Source of the DNA: an uncultured Collinsella sp.
GTDB lineage: Bacteria > Actinomycetota > Coriobacteriia > Coriobacteriales > Coriobacteriaceae
Assembly: GCA_902465115.1 (NCBI GenBank)
Contig: CABQMC010000103.1
Span: forward strand, 1-5,932
DNA length: 5,932 nucleotides
Reading direction: 5' to 3'
Below the pieces are notes generated by a model that saw nothing but the letters and a program-made list of their open reading frames with translations, was not told the origin of the DNA and did not search any database. Below, piece after piece: positions 1-5,415 of this stretch. Position numbers and translations under genes: made by a program. Position 1 is the stretch's first letter, and every line of letters starts with the position of its first letter.

Positions 1-149
1 CGATGTCCGGTCTTCGGTGGATTACTTGCTGGGAAATAAAGGCGCGCTTCGCGCATAGCGTGGAGTGCGGCGAGGGCTTCTTGCGTCCTGCGGAGTGTGC
101 CTAAAAGTAAACTAATGGCGGGCCCTGCGATGTCCGGTCTTCGGCGGAT
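1..149 (+). repeat. 22-bp direct repeat pair, 127 bp apart
   Basis: The sequence CGATGTCCGGTCTTCGG followed by YGGAT occurs at 1-22 and again at 128-149, with 21 of 22 positions identical (T versus C at position 18 of the unit). The bases between and after the copies do not match, so this is not a simple tandem repeat. The second copy runs directly into a perfect 6-bp hairpin (149-163). The first copy touches the window edge, so the repeat may extend further left. Function is unknown; it could be the ends of a small duplicated intergenic element. Confidence 0.6.
65..94 (+). repeat. Dispersed intergenic motif, diverged copy of the 2876-2904 element
   Basis: GTGCGGCGAG (65-74), eight variable bases, then GCGTCCTGCGGA (83-94). 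The same two blocks occur at 2876-2885 and 2893-2904, with seven bases between them, inside the terminator palindrome downstream of larD. Twenty-two fixed bases in the same order and near-equal spacing are unlikely by chance in non-coding DNA. In this copy the complementary left half of the terminator is missing or degenerate, so it does not form the long hairpin seen at the other copy. It is probably the remnant of a terminator-type repeat from the gene to the left, which lies outside the window. Confidence 0.5.
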
Positions 150-181
150 CAGCCGTTGGCTGAGGGTGGTGCTTGGGGCGA

Positions 182-416
182 CGTGCAAAAAACGGAGTTT
201 TCAGCAGCCAAAGATTGATGCATAAGGCCATAGCCGGCTTTCGCTACCTTTGTTGATGCTTTTGCACGACAATTGGGCCTTGGCGATGCCCGTATATGGC
301 TGGTTTCTCGCCGCATGCTATCCAGATGGGACGAGTCATGAGGACTATCTACCTTTTGAAAGACTTTTGACACCAAAATCTTATCCCGCGATACTGAATA
401 CTCGCAAAAATGCACG
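182..416. repeat. Segment with imperfect terminal inverted repeats, MITE-like
   Basis: The left end (182-204) and the reverse complement of the right end (394-416) both read CGTGCA, seven differing bases, GAGT, one differing base, TTCAG: 15 of 23 positions agree, concentrated at the two edges. A second short partner of the left end, TTTTGCACG, lies inside at 260-268 and pairs perfectly over 9 bp with 182-190. I see no target-site duplication and no transposase. This could be an old non-autonomous element, a structured intergenic repeat, or a chance similarity. Confidence 0.3.
367..395 (+). promoter_or_regulatory. Sigma70-type promoter, probably for larA
   Basis: A consensus -35 box TTGACA (367-372) is followed after exactly 17 bp by GATACT (390-395), a 4 of 6 match to the -10 consensus. 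Transcription would start near 402 and give a leader of about 330 nt before larA. This is the best plus-strand promoter I can see upstream of larA. A short palindrome GGGTA-C-TACCC lies just downstream at 424-434, where a repressor could act. It could instead drive a short independent RNA that ends at the terminator near 610. Confidence 0.55.
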
Positions 417-457
417 CTCCGGAGGGTACTACCCTGGTACGGTTTGAAATCCATGCA

Positions 458-496
458 CCATTTTATGCAATTAATTAACGCATTTATGCAAAATGG
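458..496. promoter_or_regulatory. AT-rich operator-like site in the larA leader
   Basis: Two direct copies of TTTATGCAA start at 462 and 483, so they are 21 bp apart, which is two helical turns and places them on the same face of the DNA. They surround the palindrome TTAATTAA (471-478) and are enclosed by a perfect 7-bp inverted repeat, CCATTTT (458-464) and AAAATGG (490-496). This pattern fits binding by a dimeric or cooperative DNA-binding protein. The identity of that protein cannot be read from the sequence. Confidence 0.35.
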
Positions 497-573
497 CTTA
501 CGTGCGTACATCTCGGGGTAGATGTTTGCCTCGGCGCTGCGTAAGTCATCCTGTCTATTGTGTCTTTTACAGG

Positions 574-610
574 CGGTTGCGGTCCCGTTTGGGATCGCGG
601 CCGTTTTGTT
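574..610 (+). terminator. Intrinsic terminator or attenuator upstream of larA
   Basis: A 13-bp stem (574-586 with 591-603; GC-rich, three G-U pairs) closes a GTTT loop and is followed at once by TTTTGTT. The U-run is on the plus strand only, so it terminates rightward transcription. No plus-strand gene ends nearby. A promoter lies about 180 bp upstream and larA starts 120 bp downstream. It therefore probably either attenuates larA transcription or ends a small RNA of about 205 nt that starts near 402. No obvious alternative antiterminator pairing was found by eye. Confidence 0.65.
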
Positions 611-677
611 ATGGGGCAAATATGAACGTTGTGTTAATGAGTCGGTGGACGGTGGTGTTTTTCGGTGAGCGGCGTAT

Positions 678-720
678 CCTTCCAACGGTTTATCTAGTGT
701 GTCAGTTGAAAAGGAAGAGG
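678..720 (+). promoter_or_regulatory. larA ribosome binding site and possible masking hairpin
   Basis: AAGGAAGAGG (711-720) sits 10 nt before the TTG start of larA and supports that start; the nearby ATG at 739-741 is out of frame. Upstream, CTTC (679-682) can pair with GAAG (714-717) and CAAC (683-686) with GTTG (705-708). This gives a two-part stem with a 5-nt bulge that would cover the binding site. Together with the rare TTG start this suggests modest or regulated translation, which is inference. Confidence 0.45.
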
Positions 721-730
721 GCGCTCGTCA

Positions 731-2008
731 TTGTTTGAATGTGAACTGCCGTTTGACCACAAGACGTTGCATCTGGAGCTCGAGGATAAGAACTTCGCGG
801 GTGTGATGGAAGGTCATCAAAACGAGTTTAAGACCACGAAATCGCAGGAAGAGCTGGTAGAGGAGTCGCTTGCCAATCCTTATGGCTCGCCTTCGCTCGA
901 GGAGCTTTGTGCTGGCAAGAAGGATATCGTCATCATTAGCTCCGATCATACGCGTCCCGTTCCCTCGCGTGTGACGATGCCTATTCTGCTGCATCACATC
1001 CATTCTGCTGCGCCCGAGGCTCGCGTGCGTATTCTGGTTGCTACGGGTATGCATCGTCCGTCGACGCACGAGGAGCTCGTCAACAAGTACGGCGAGGAGA
1101 TCGTTGCCAACGAGGAAATCGTTATGCACGTCGCGACCGATGACAGCATGATGAAAAAGATCGGCACCCTGCCTTCTGGCGGCGAGTGCATCATCAACAA
1201 GATTGCTGCCGATTGCGATCTGCTGCTTGCCGAGGGCTTTATTGAGCCGCACTTCTTTGCCGGTTTCTCTGGTAGCCGCAAGTCCGTCCTGCCTGGTATC
1301 GCCAGCTACAAGACCATCATGTACAACCACAACGGTCAGTTTGTGAACGATTCCCACTCGCGTGCCGGCAACCTGTGCCACAACCACGTGAGCGAGGACA
1401 TGTTTGCTGCTGCCGAGATGGCTCACCTTGCCTTTGTGCTCAACGTGGTGCTCAACGGCAAGCACGAGGTCATCGGCTCCTTTGCCGGCGACATCCACAA
1501 GGCGCACGAGGCTGGCTGCGAGTTCGTGAAGAGCCTTGCCGGCGTTGAGCCCGTCGAGTGCGAGATTGCCATTACCACCAACGGCGGCTACCCGCTCGAC
1601 CAGAACATCTATCAGGCCGTGAAGGGCATGTGCTCTGCCGAGGCTACGCTTCCCGAGGGCGGCGTGATCATCGATGTCGCCGGTTGTGCCGACGGTCACG
1701 GTGGCGAGGGCTTCTATCACAACATCGCCGACAATGATCCGGCAGAGTTTGAGCGCGCCTGCATCGACCGTCCTAAGGACGAGACCCTGCCCGACCAGTG
1801 GACGAGCCAGATCTTTGCCCGCATCCTGGCGCATCACCCTGTGATCATGGTCACCGACCTGTGCGATCACCAGATGATCAAGGATATGCACATGACGCCG
1901 GTCAACACCCTCGATGGGGCGCTCAAGCTCGCCTTTGAGATGAAGGGTGCCGATGCCAAGGTGGCCGTCATTCCCGATGGCCTGGGCGTTGTCGTCGCAC
2001 AGCACTAG
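731..2008 (+). CDS. larA: Nickel-pincer lactate racemase LarA
   Basis: Predicted cytoplasmic enzyme that interconverts D- and L-lactate using the nickel-pincer nucleotide (NPN) cofactor. The protein has 425 residues, the usual length for LarA. Key residues fall at the same numbers as in the Lactiplantibacillus plantarum enzyme: Arg75 in SDHTRPVPS, His108 in GMHRP, His174 in EPHFFAGFSG, Lys184 in GSRK (covalent NPN attachment), His200 in MYNHN (nickel ligand), and Gln295 and Lys298 in QAVKG. With all of these present it should be active, and the neighbouring larD, larB and larC support lactate as substrate, although LarA relatives acting on other 2-hydroxyacids exist. The start is TTG at 731, chosen for the Shine-Dalgarno-like AAGGAAGAGG 10 nt upstream and because the N-terminal MFECELPFDHKTL resembles family N-termini. 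It is first in a two-gene plus-strand unit with larD. Its maturation needs LarB, LarC and LarE; LarE is not in the window. Confidence 0.95.
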   Translation: MFECELPFDHKTLHLELEDKNFAGVMEGHQNEFKTTKSQEELVEESLANPYGSPSLEELCAGKKDIVIISSDHTRPVPSRVTMPILLHHIHSAAPEARVRILVATGMHRPSTHEELVNKYGEEIVANEEIVMHVATDDSMMKKIGTLPSGGECIINKIAADCDLLLAEGFIEPHFFAGFSGSRKSVLPGIASYKTIMYNHNGQFVNDSHSRAGNLCHNHVSEDMFAAAEMAHLAFVLNVVLNGKHEVIGSFAGDIHKAHEAGCEFVKSLAGVEPVECEIAITTNGGYPLDQNIYQAVKGMCSAEATLPEGGVIIDVAGCADGHGGEGFYHNIADNDPAEFERACIDRPKDETLPDQWTSQIFARILAHHPVIMVTDLCDHQMIKDMHMTPVNTLDGALKLAFEMKGADAKVAVIPDGLGVVVAQH

Positions 2009-2057
2009 TACGCGGCCTAAACGAATCGTTTATAACCGACAAGAAAGATAAGGTTTT

Positions 2058-2789
2058 ATGCTTACCAAACTCCTCTGCGAATTCGGCGCAACGGCCCTCA
2101 TGATCATCTTTGGCGTGGGCGTGCACTGCGATACCGTGCTTAAGGGTACCAAGTATCAGGGCTCCGGCCATATGTTTGCCATCACCACTTGGTCTTTTGG
2201 CATCTCGGTCTGCCTGTTTGTCTTTGGTGGCGCCGTGTGCATGAACCCGGCTATGGTGCTTGCCCAGTGCATCGTCGGTCTGGTGCCGTGGAGCAGCTGC
2301 ATCCCCTTCATGATTGCCGATATGCTCGGCGGCTTTGCGGGTGCCGTGATCGCATGGTTGATGTATGCCGATGAGTTCAAGGCTTCCGATGGTGTCATCG
2401 ATCCCATTGCTCAGCGCAACATCTTCTCGACCAACCCCACCACCGAGGGTACGAACTATGCCCGTAATTTCTTCTGCGAGGCTATCTGCACCTTTGTGTT
2501 CATCAGCGCCATCCTTGCTGCTGCTAACCGTGCTGGCGAGAACGTCCTGATGCTCGCTATCTGCGTCGGTCTGATCGTTTGGGCTGTTGGCATGGGCATG
2601 GGAGGTATCACTGGCTTCGCCATGAACCAGGCCCGTGACCTTGGTCCTCGCATGGCCTATCAGGTGCTGCCGATTAAGAACAAGGCTGACAACAACTGGA
2701 AGTACGGCCTGCTTGTTCCTGGCATCGCTCCGTTTGTCGGTGCCGCTCTGGCCGCGCTGTTTGTGCACGGTTTCTTGGGCATGTTCTAG
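2058..2789 (+). CDS. larD: LarD-like MIP channel (aquaglyceroporin family)
   Basis: Integral membrane channel of the major intrinsic protein family, 243 residues, mostly hydrophobic with about six membrane segments and two re-entrant half-helices. Its position directly after larA (49 bp gap) suggests it is LarD, which in L. plantarum lets lactic acid cross the membrane; a general glycerol or water facilitator is the alternative. The first pore motif is intact, CMNPAMVLAQ with Asn63-Pro64-Ala65. The second reads GFAMNQARDLGPR, so the usual NPA is NQA (Asn190-Gln191-Ala192). Residues that line the glycerol-type selectivity filter are kept: Trp45, Phe187 and Arg193, followed by Asp194 typical of aquaglyceroporins. 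The usual His three residues before the first motif's Asn-Pro pair is replaced by Cys61. The start is ATG at 2058; the ribosome site is weak (TAAGG only 4 nt away, or AAGAAAG 10 nt away), so coupling to larA expression is likely. Confidence 0.85.
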   Translation: MLTKLLCEFGATALMIIFGVGVHCDTVLKGTKYQGSGHMFAITTWSFGISVCLFVFGGAVCMNPAMVLAQCIVGLVPWSSCIPFMIADMLGGFAGAVIAWLMYADEFKASDGVIDPIAQRNIFSTNPTTEGTNYARNFFCEAICTFVFISAILAAANRAGENVLMLAICVGLIVWAVGMGMGGITGFAMNQARDLGPRMAYQVLPIKNKADNNWKYGLLVPGIAPFVGAALAALFVHGFLGMF

Positions 2790-2810
2790 TCTGAGGCTAC
2801 ATAGTTGTCC

Positions 2811-2935
2811 GCTGGCCGCATGGGGTAACTTCCCAGCGCGTCCTCGGACATGCAAAAAGGCTCGCTGCGCACTTTGTGCGGCGAGCCTTTTTGCGTCCTG
2901 CGGAATGCGCTGGGAAGTTACCCCATGCGGCCAGC
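2811..2935. repeat. 125-bp nested palindrome between convergent operons
   Basis: The outer arms 2811-2839 and 2907-2935 are perfect reverse complements over 29 bp. Inside are a second long hairpin (2852-2894) and, on each side of it, a small hairpin: GTCC-TC-GGAC on the left (2840-2849) and TCC-TGC-GGA on the right (2896-2904). As RNA or extruded DNA the whole element could fold as a four-way junction. It lies between the stops of larD (2789) and tetR (3091). The remaining non-coding stretch to 3090 shows only weak hairpins, such as CGCCC (3051-3055) with GGGCG (3063-3067). Confidence 0.85.
2852..2894. terminator. Bidirectional intrinsic terminator of larAD and larBC-tetR
   Basis: A 14-bp stem (2852-2865 with 2881-2894), then a 2-nt bulge and a further 5-bp stem (2868-2872 with 2876-2880) closing a TTT loop. 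The stem starts with five A and ends with five T, so a U-run is produced in both directions. It serves larD transcription from the left and tetR transcription from the right. Confidence 0.8.
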
Positions 2936-3090
2936 TGCGGGGTCTTTGTTGCGTTCGTATAAGCAACCCAACATATATCTGAATTTGGATGGGAGGGGCT
3001 TGTTGCTGTTGGGGGGCATTGAAGCGCGAGTGATACTTTGGGATGCGTGGCGCCCTGGGTTGGGGCGATGCTTTGGGGTGAGCTTCTTAC

Positions 3091-3630
3091 TTAGCCGAAG
3101 AGGGGTTTTATGGCTGAGAGGTAGTCTTTGGCTACGTCGGCTTTGTCTGCTTGGAAGTTGTGCCAGGCCCACCATTGGACGGTGGCTACGAAGCTTGAGG
3201 CTATGTGGTGTAGTAAGAAGCTGCGGTCCATGGTGCCGGCGGGGCCTGTGGGGTCGGCGGGGACGGTTTCGGCTGCTCGTGACATGATGGTCTTGCGGAG
3301 ACAGTCGGCGAAGACGCGGGAGCCGGCGCCGGCTACGAGGGCTCGAACGCCCTGACGGCGTTCCCAGAGGTTGTTGAGGATATGCTCGACCTGCACGAGT
3401 GGGTCGTCGAGCGGTGTGCCATCGTCGTCGAGGGCGTGGGTGCAGATGTCGCTCACGAGCTCGGACAGTAGGTCGTCTTTGCTCTTAATGAGGCCGTAGA
3501 ATGTCGCGCGGCCTACGTGGGCGCGCGCGATGATGTCGCCGACGGTGATCTTGCCGTAGTCCTCTTCGCGTAGCAGCTCGGAGAACGCCGCGACGATCGC
3601 GGCGCGGCTTTTTTCTTTGCGGGCATCCAT
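3091..3630 (-). CDS. TetR-family transcriptional regulator
   Basis: DNA-binding regulator of 179 residues, a typical size for small TetR proteins. The N-terminal helix-turn-helix is clear: about residues 5-21 form helix 1, and ITVGDIIARAHVGRATFY (about 28-45) forms helices 2 and 3, followed by KSKDDLL. The C-terminal two thirds, expected to bind a ligand and dimerise, has no signature I can name; it contains a WWAW segment near residue 154. I chose ATG at 3630, two nucleotides after the larC stop, because residues before it would overlap larC and are Arg-rich and unlike the family. The ribosome site is weak, which suggests translational coupling to larC. As last gene of larB-larC-tetR it is a good candidate for local or self-regulation, perhaps at the paired palindromes upstream of larB; this is inference. 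L. plantarum uses a Crp/Fnr-type regulator, LarR, instead. Confidence 0.85.
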   Translation of the reverse strand: MDARKEKSRAAIVAAFSELLREEDYGKITVGDIIARAHVGRATFYGLIKSKDDLLSELVSDICTHALDDDGTPLDDPLVQVEHILNNLWERRQGVRALVAGAGSRVFADCLRKTIMSRAAETVPADPTGPAGTMDRSFLLHHIASSFVATVQWWAWHNFQADKADVAKDYLSAIKPLFG

Positions 3631-3632
3631 GG

Positions 3633-4544
3633 CTATGCATCCGCGTGAACGAGCAGACAGCGGAGCGTGCCGGAGCAACCCTCGTAGGGGCGCTTGCCGG
3701 CGCCGTAGCCGACGGCTTCGATGTGGTAGCGTGAGGGCAGTTGGTCGGACGTACGCAGCGCGGTGACGATGGCGGCGCCCGTGGGCGTCACGAGCTCGCC
3801 AGCGACTGGTGCAGGCATGAGGGCGATATTGCCCGCCTGGCACAGGTTGACGACAGCGGGGACGGGAATGGGCATAAGGCCGTGGGCACAGTGGATGGTT
3901 CCGTGGCCCTCGGAGAGCGACTCGACAACGATGCCCTCAATACCCAGGTCATCGAGGCAGATGGCGACAGAGCAGACGTCGACGATGGAGTCGACGGCGC
4001 CCACCTCGTGGAACATGACGGTTTCGGGCGTTTTGCCGTGAGCCTTTGCCTCGGCATCAGCGAGTGCGGAAAAAATGGCGAGGGCACGACGCTTGGCACC
4101 ATCGCTTAGCTGCGAGCCATCGATGATGGCGGTGACGTCCGCCAAAGAACGGTGGTGATGGTGATGGGCGTGATGATGGTCCTCATGGCCATGACCGTTG
4201 CCCTCATGGCCATGCTCGTGGCAGTGCTCGTGTTCGTGCTCGCCATGGCCATGATGGTGGTGCTCGTGCATATGCTCGGCAGCTGCTTCGTTGCCGTAGA
4301 GCCAGGCCATATCGTGATCGTGGTTCTCGAGCTCCTCTGCAAGCTGGACGTCGAAATCGCAGGCGTCGATGCCGTGCTTGTTTACGCGCGTAACGGCAAT
4401 CTCAAAGCCGCCGACCGGAAGCGTGGCGAGCTGTTCGCGTAGGTGTTCCTCGCTGGCGCCCAGGTCGAGCAGGGCCGCGACGGTCATGTCGCCGCTGATG
4501 CCCGAGGTGCCGTCGATGATAAGCGTGCGCTGATGATTGGACAT
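3633..4544 (-). CDS. larC: NPN cofactor nickel insertase, LarC1 part, with histidine-rich loop
   Basis: LarC inserts nickel into the pincer nucleotide in a CTP-dependent reaction and feeds the cofactor to LarA. The protein has 303 residues. Family motifs are DGTSGISGDM (11-20), FHEVGAVDSIVDV (178-190), GHGTIHCAHGLMPIPVPA (213-230), GELVTPTGAA (249-258) and the GYGAGKR turn (279-285). Between residues 91 and 131 there are 23 histidines in 41 residues, plus His75 and His77, with Glu and one Cys, a likely nickel-binding or nickel-storage loop. The reading frame stops shortly after the GYGAG motif, so only the LarC1 half is present; the C-terminal LarC2 half, which in L. plantarum is joined by ribosomal frameshifting and holds the CTP site, is not seen in any frame downstream. 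Start ATG 4544 has AAGGAG 6 nt upstream, overlapping the larB stop, so expression is tightly coupled to larB. Confidence 0.9.
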   Translation of the reverse strand: MSNHQRTLIIDGTSGISGDMTVAALLDLGASEEHLREQLATLPVGGFEIAVTRVNKHGIDACDFDVQLAEELENHDHDMAWLYGNEAAAEHMHEHHHHGHGEHEHEHCHEHGHEGNGHGHEDHHHAHHHHHRSLADVTAIIDGSQLSDGAKRRALAIFSALADAEAKAHGKTPETVMFHEVGAVDSIVDVCSVAICLDDLGIEGIVVESLSEGHGTIHCAHGLMPIPVPAVVNLCQAGNIALMPAPVAGELVTPTGAAIVTALRTSDQLPSRYHIEAVGYGAGKRPYEGCSGTLRCLLVHADA

Positions 4545-4550
4545 GGAATG

Positions 4551-4556
4551 CTCCTT
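4551..4556 (-). promoter_or_regulatory. larC ribosome binding site overlapping the larB stop
   Basis: On the minus strand AAGGAG lies 6 nt before the larC ATG. Its first two bases are the last two bases of the larB TAA stop (4557-4555). This fixes the larC start and indicates translational coupling. Confidence 0.8.
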
Positions 4557-5337
4557 AACGGGCGCGGGGTGTGCCGGCGCTCAGATGATTGATAAGACTT
4601 GCCTGGTAGGCGGCACCAAAGCCGTTGTCGATATTGACGACCGAAACGCCGCTGGCGCAGGAGTTGAGCATGGCGAGCAGTGCGGCCACGCCGCCAAAGC
4701 TCGCGCCATAGCCCACGCTGGTGGGAACGGCGATGACCGGACAGCTCACCAGGCCACCGACAACGCTCGCCAACGCGCCCTCCATGCCGGCGATGGCGAT
4801 GACTACCTGCGCCTGAGCAAGTTCCTCGGCATGCGCGAGCAGGCGGTGCAGGCCGGCGACGCCTACGTCGTAGAGGCGGTCGACCTCGTTGCCATAGAAT
4901 TCGGCCGTCAACGCGGCTTCCTCGGCGACGGGCAGGTCGCTCGTACCGGCGCAGGCGACGACGATGCGTCCGTTGCCGGTAGGGGAGGGCTTGCCGCCCA
5001 CGAGGGCGAGCTGTGCGTCCGGAACATATCCCAGGTCGATGCCGTTGCCGAGAAGCTCAGCGGTGCGCGCGGCTTTTTCGGCATCCAGGCGCGTGACCAG
5101 GATGCGCTCCTGGCCGGCATCGCACAGCGCTTCGATAATGGCGGCAATCTGCTCGGCGGTTTTACCGGCACCGTAGACAACCTCGCCGGCTCCCTGGCGC
5201 ACTCCGCGCGAAAGATCGAGCTGTGCAAAACCCAAATCGGCGGTCGGAGCCGTCTGGATGCGCGTGAGGGCGACGGCCGGGGTGACTGCTCCGCCGGCAA
5301 CATCGCTCAGCAACTGCTCAAGATCTCGCTTATCCAT
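4555..5337 (-). CDS. larB: NPN cofactor biosynthesis carboxylase/hydrolase LarB
   Basis: LarB starts cofactor synthesis by carboxylating the pyridine ring of nicotinic acid adenine dinucleotide and cleaving it, giving pyridinium-3,5-dicarboxylate mononucleotide. The protein has 260 residues, with a variable N-terminal helix region (about 1-25) and a PurE-like C-terminal domain (about 125-250). Family motifs are VVYGAGKTAEQI (53-64), VACAGTSDLPVAEEA (127-141), AIAGMEGALASVVGGL (181-196), VPTSVGYGASFGG (204-216) and MLNSCASGVSVVNIDNGFGA (223-242). Cys227 in MLNSCA matches the cysteine that forms a transient adduct with the substrate in the studied enzyme. I chose ATG 5337, with GAAGGGA centred about 10 nt upstream; an in-frame GTG at 5370 has no ribosome site. 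It is the first gene of a minus-strand unit with larC and tetR, downstream of a candidate promoter and operator at 5382-5442. Confidence 0.93.
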   Translation of the reverse strand: MDKRDLEQLLSDVAGGAVTPAVALTRIQTAPTADLGFAQLDLSRGVRQGAGEVVYGAGKTAEQIAAIIEALCDAGQERILVTRLDAEKAARTAELLGNGIDLGYVPDAQLALVGGKPSPTGNGRIVVACAGTSDLPVAEEAALTAEFYGNEVDRLYDVGVAGLHRLLAHAEELAQAQVVIAIAGMEGALASVVGGLVSCPVIAVPTSVGYGASFGGVAALLAMLNSCASGVSVVNIDNGFGAAYQASLINHLSAGTPRAR

Positions 5338-5381
5338 ATATGTTCCCTTCGACGGCGCAAAGTCTAGCACTCAAAGGGTAT

Positions 5382-5415
5382 GTTTCCGAACACTAAGACA
5401 AAATTGTTCGGAAAC
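5382..5415. promoter_or_regulatory. Paired palindromic operator upstream of larB
   Basis: A perfect 11-bp inverted repeat, GTTTCCGAACA (5382-5392) and TGTTCGGAAAC (5405-5415), is separated by 12 bp. Each arm also contains its own small palindrome, TTCCGAA and TTCGGAA, with centres 23 bp apart. Each box is followed after 6 or 7 bases by GACAAA (5397-5402 and 5421-5426), so the unit is repeated in direct order as well. On the minus strand the site starts within the -10 box and covers the expected transcription start of larB, a position where a bound protein would repress. No U-run follows the stem, so it is not an intrinsic terminator of serB. The TetR protein encoded in the operon is a candidate ligand (inference). 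Confidence 0.55.

Larger units (their letters stand above)
1..730. other. Non-coding, repeat-rich region upstream of larA
   Basis: I see no convincing protein gene in these 730 bases. Open frames exist (for example 149-685 on the minus strand, 250-447 and 493-738 on the plus strand), but their translations have no recognisable domain, are unusually rich in Cys, Arg, Ser and His, and run straight through hairpins and a terminator. What can be seen is a 22-bp direct repeat (1-22 and 128-149), short perfect hairpins (44-56 GCGCG/CGCGC; 149-163 TCAGCC/GGCTGA; 508-525 ACATCT/AGATGT), a segment with imperfect inverted ends (182-416), a promoter, an AT-rich operator-like site and a terminator. The gene to the left lies outside the window. 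The region most likely mixes intergenic repeat sequence with a long larA leader. Confidence 0.6.

Noticed and set aside
250..447. A 65-residue plus-strand frame inside the inverted-end segment.
   Set aside because: TTG start without a ribosome site, spans the promoter at 367-395, no recognisable family.
149..685. A 178-residue open frame on the minus strand in the upstream region.
   Set aside because: No domain and odd composition; it crosses the terminator, the operator-like site and the repeat segment. Probably a chance frame over intergenic sequence.
493..738. An 81-residue plus-strand frame that overlaps the larA start, considered as a leader peptide.
   Set aside because: It runs through the strong terminator at 574-610, lacks a clear ribosome site and has a Cys- and Arg-rich, low-plausibility sequence.
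728..2005. A 425-residue open frame on the minus strand, directly opposite larA and of equal length.
   Set aside because: It mirrors larA codon by codon, as expected for high-GC genes with biased third positions. Its translation has no recognisable domain, while larA has every catalytic residue.
3631..3843. The tetR frame stays open upstream through the end of larC, in the -1 frame, so a LarC1-TetR frameshift fusion was considered.
   Set aside because: The 71 extra residues are Arg-rich and unlike either family, I see no slippery heptamer before the larC stop, and ATG 3630 gives a normal TetR length.
4152..4442. A plus-strand frame rich in Met and Val opposite the LarC histidine loop, looking like a membrane protein.
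   Set aside because: It is the antisense of His codons (CAC and CAT read as GTG and ATG) in larC, not an independent gene.
5382..5415. The inverted repeat upstream of larB as a serB terminator.
   Set aside because: No run of T follows the stem on the minus strand, the loop is long, and the double palindromic boxes fit an operator better.
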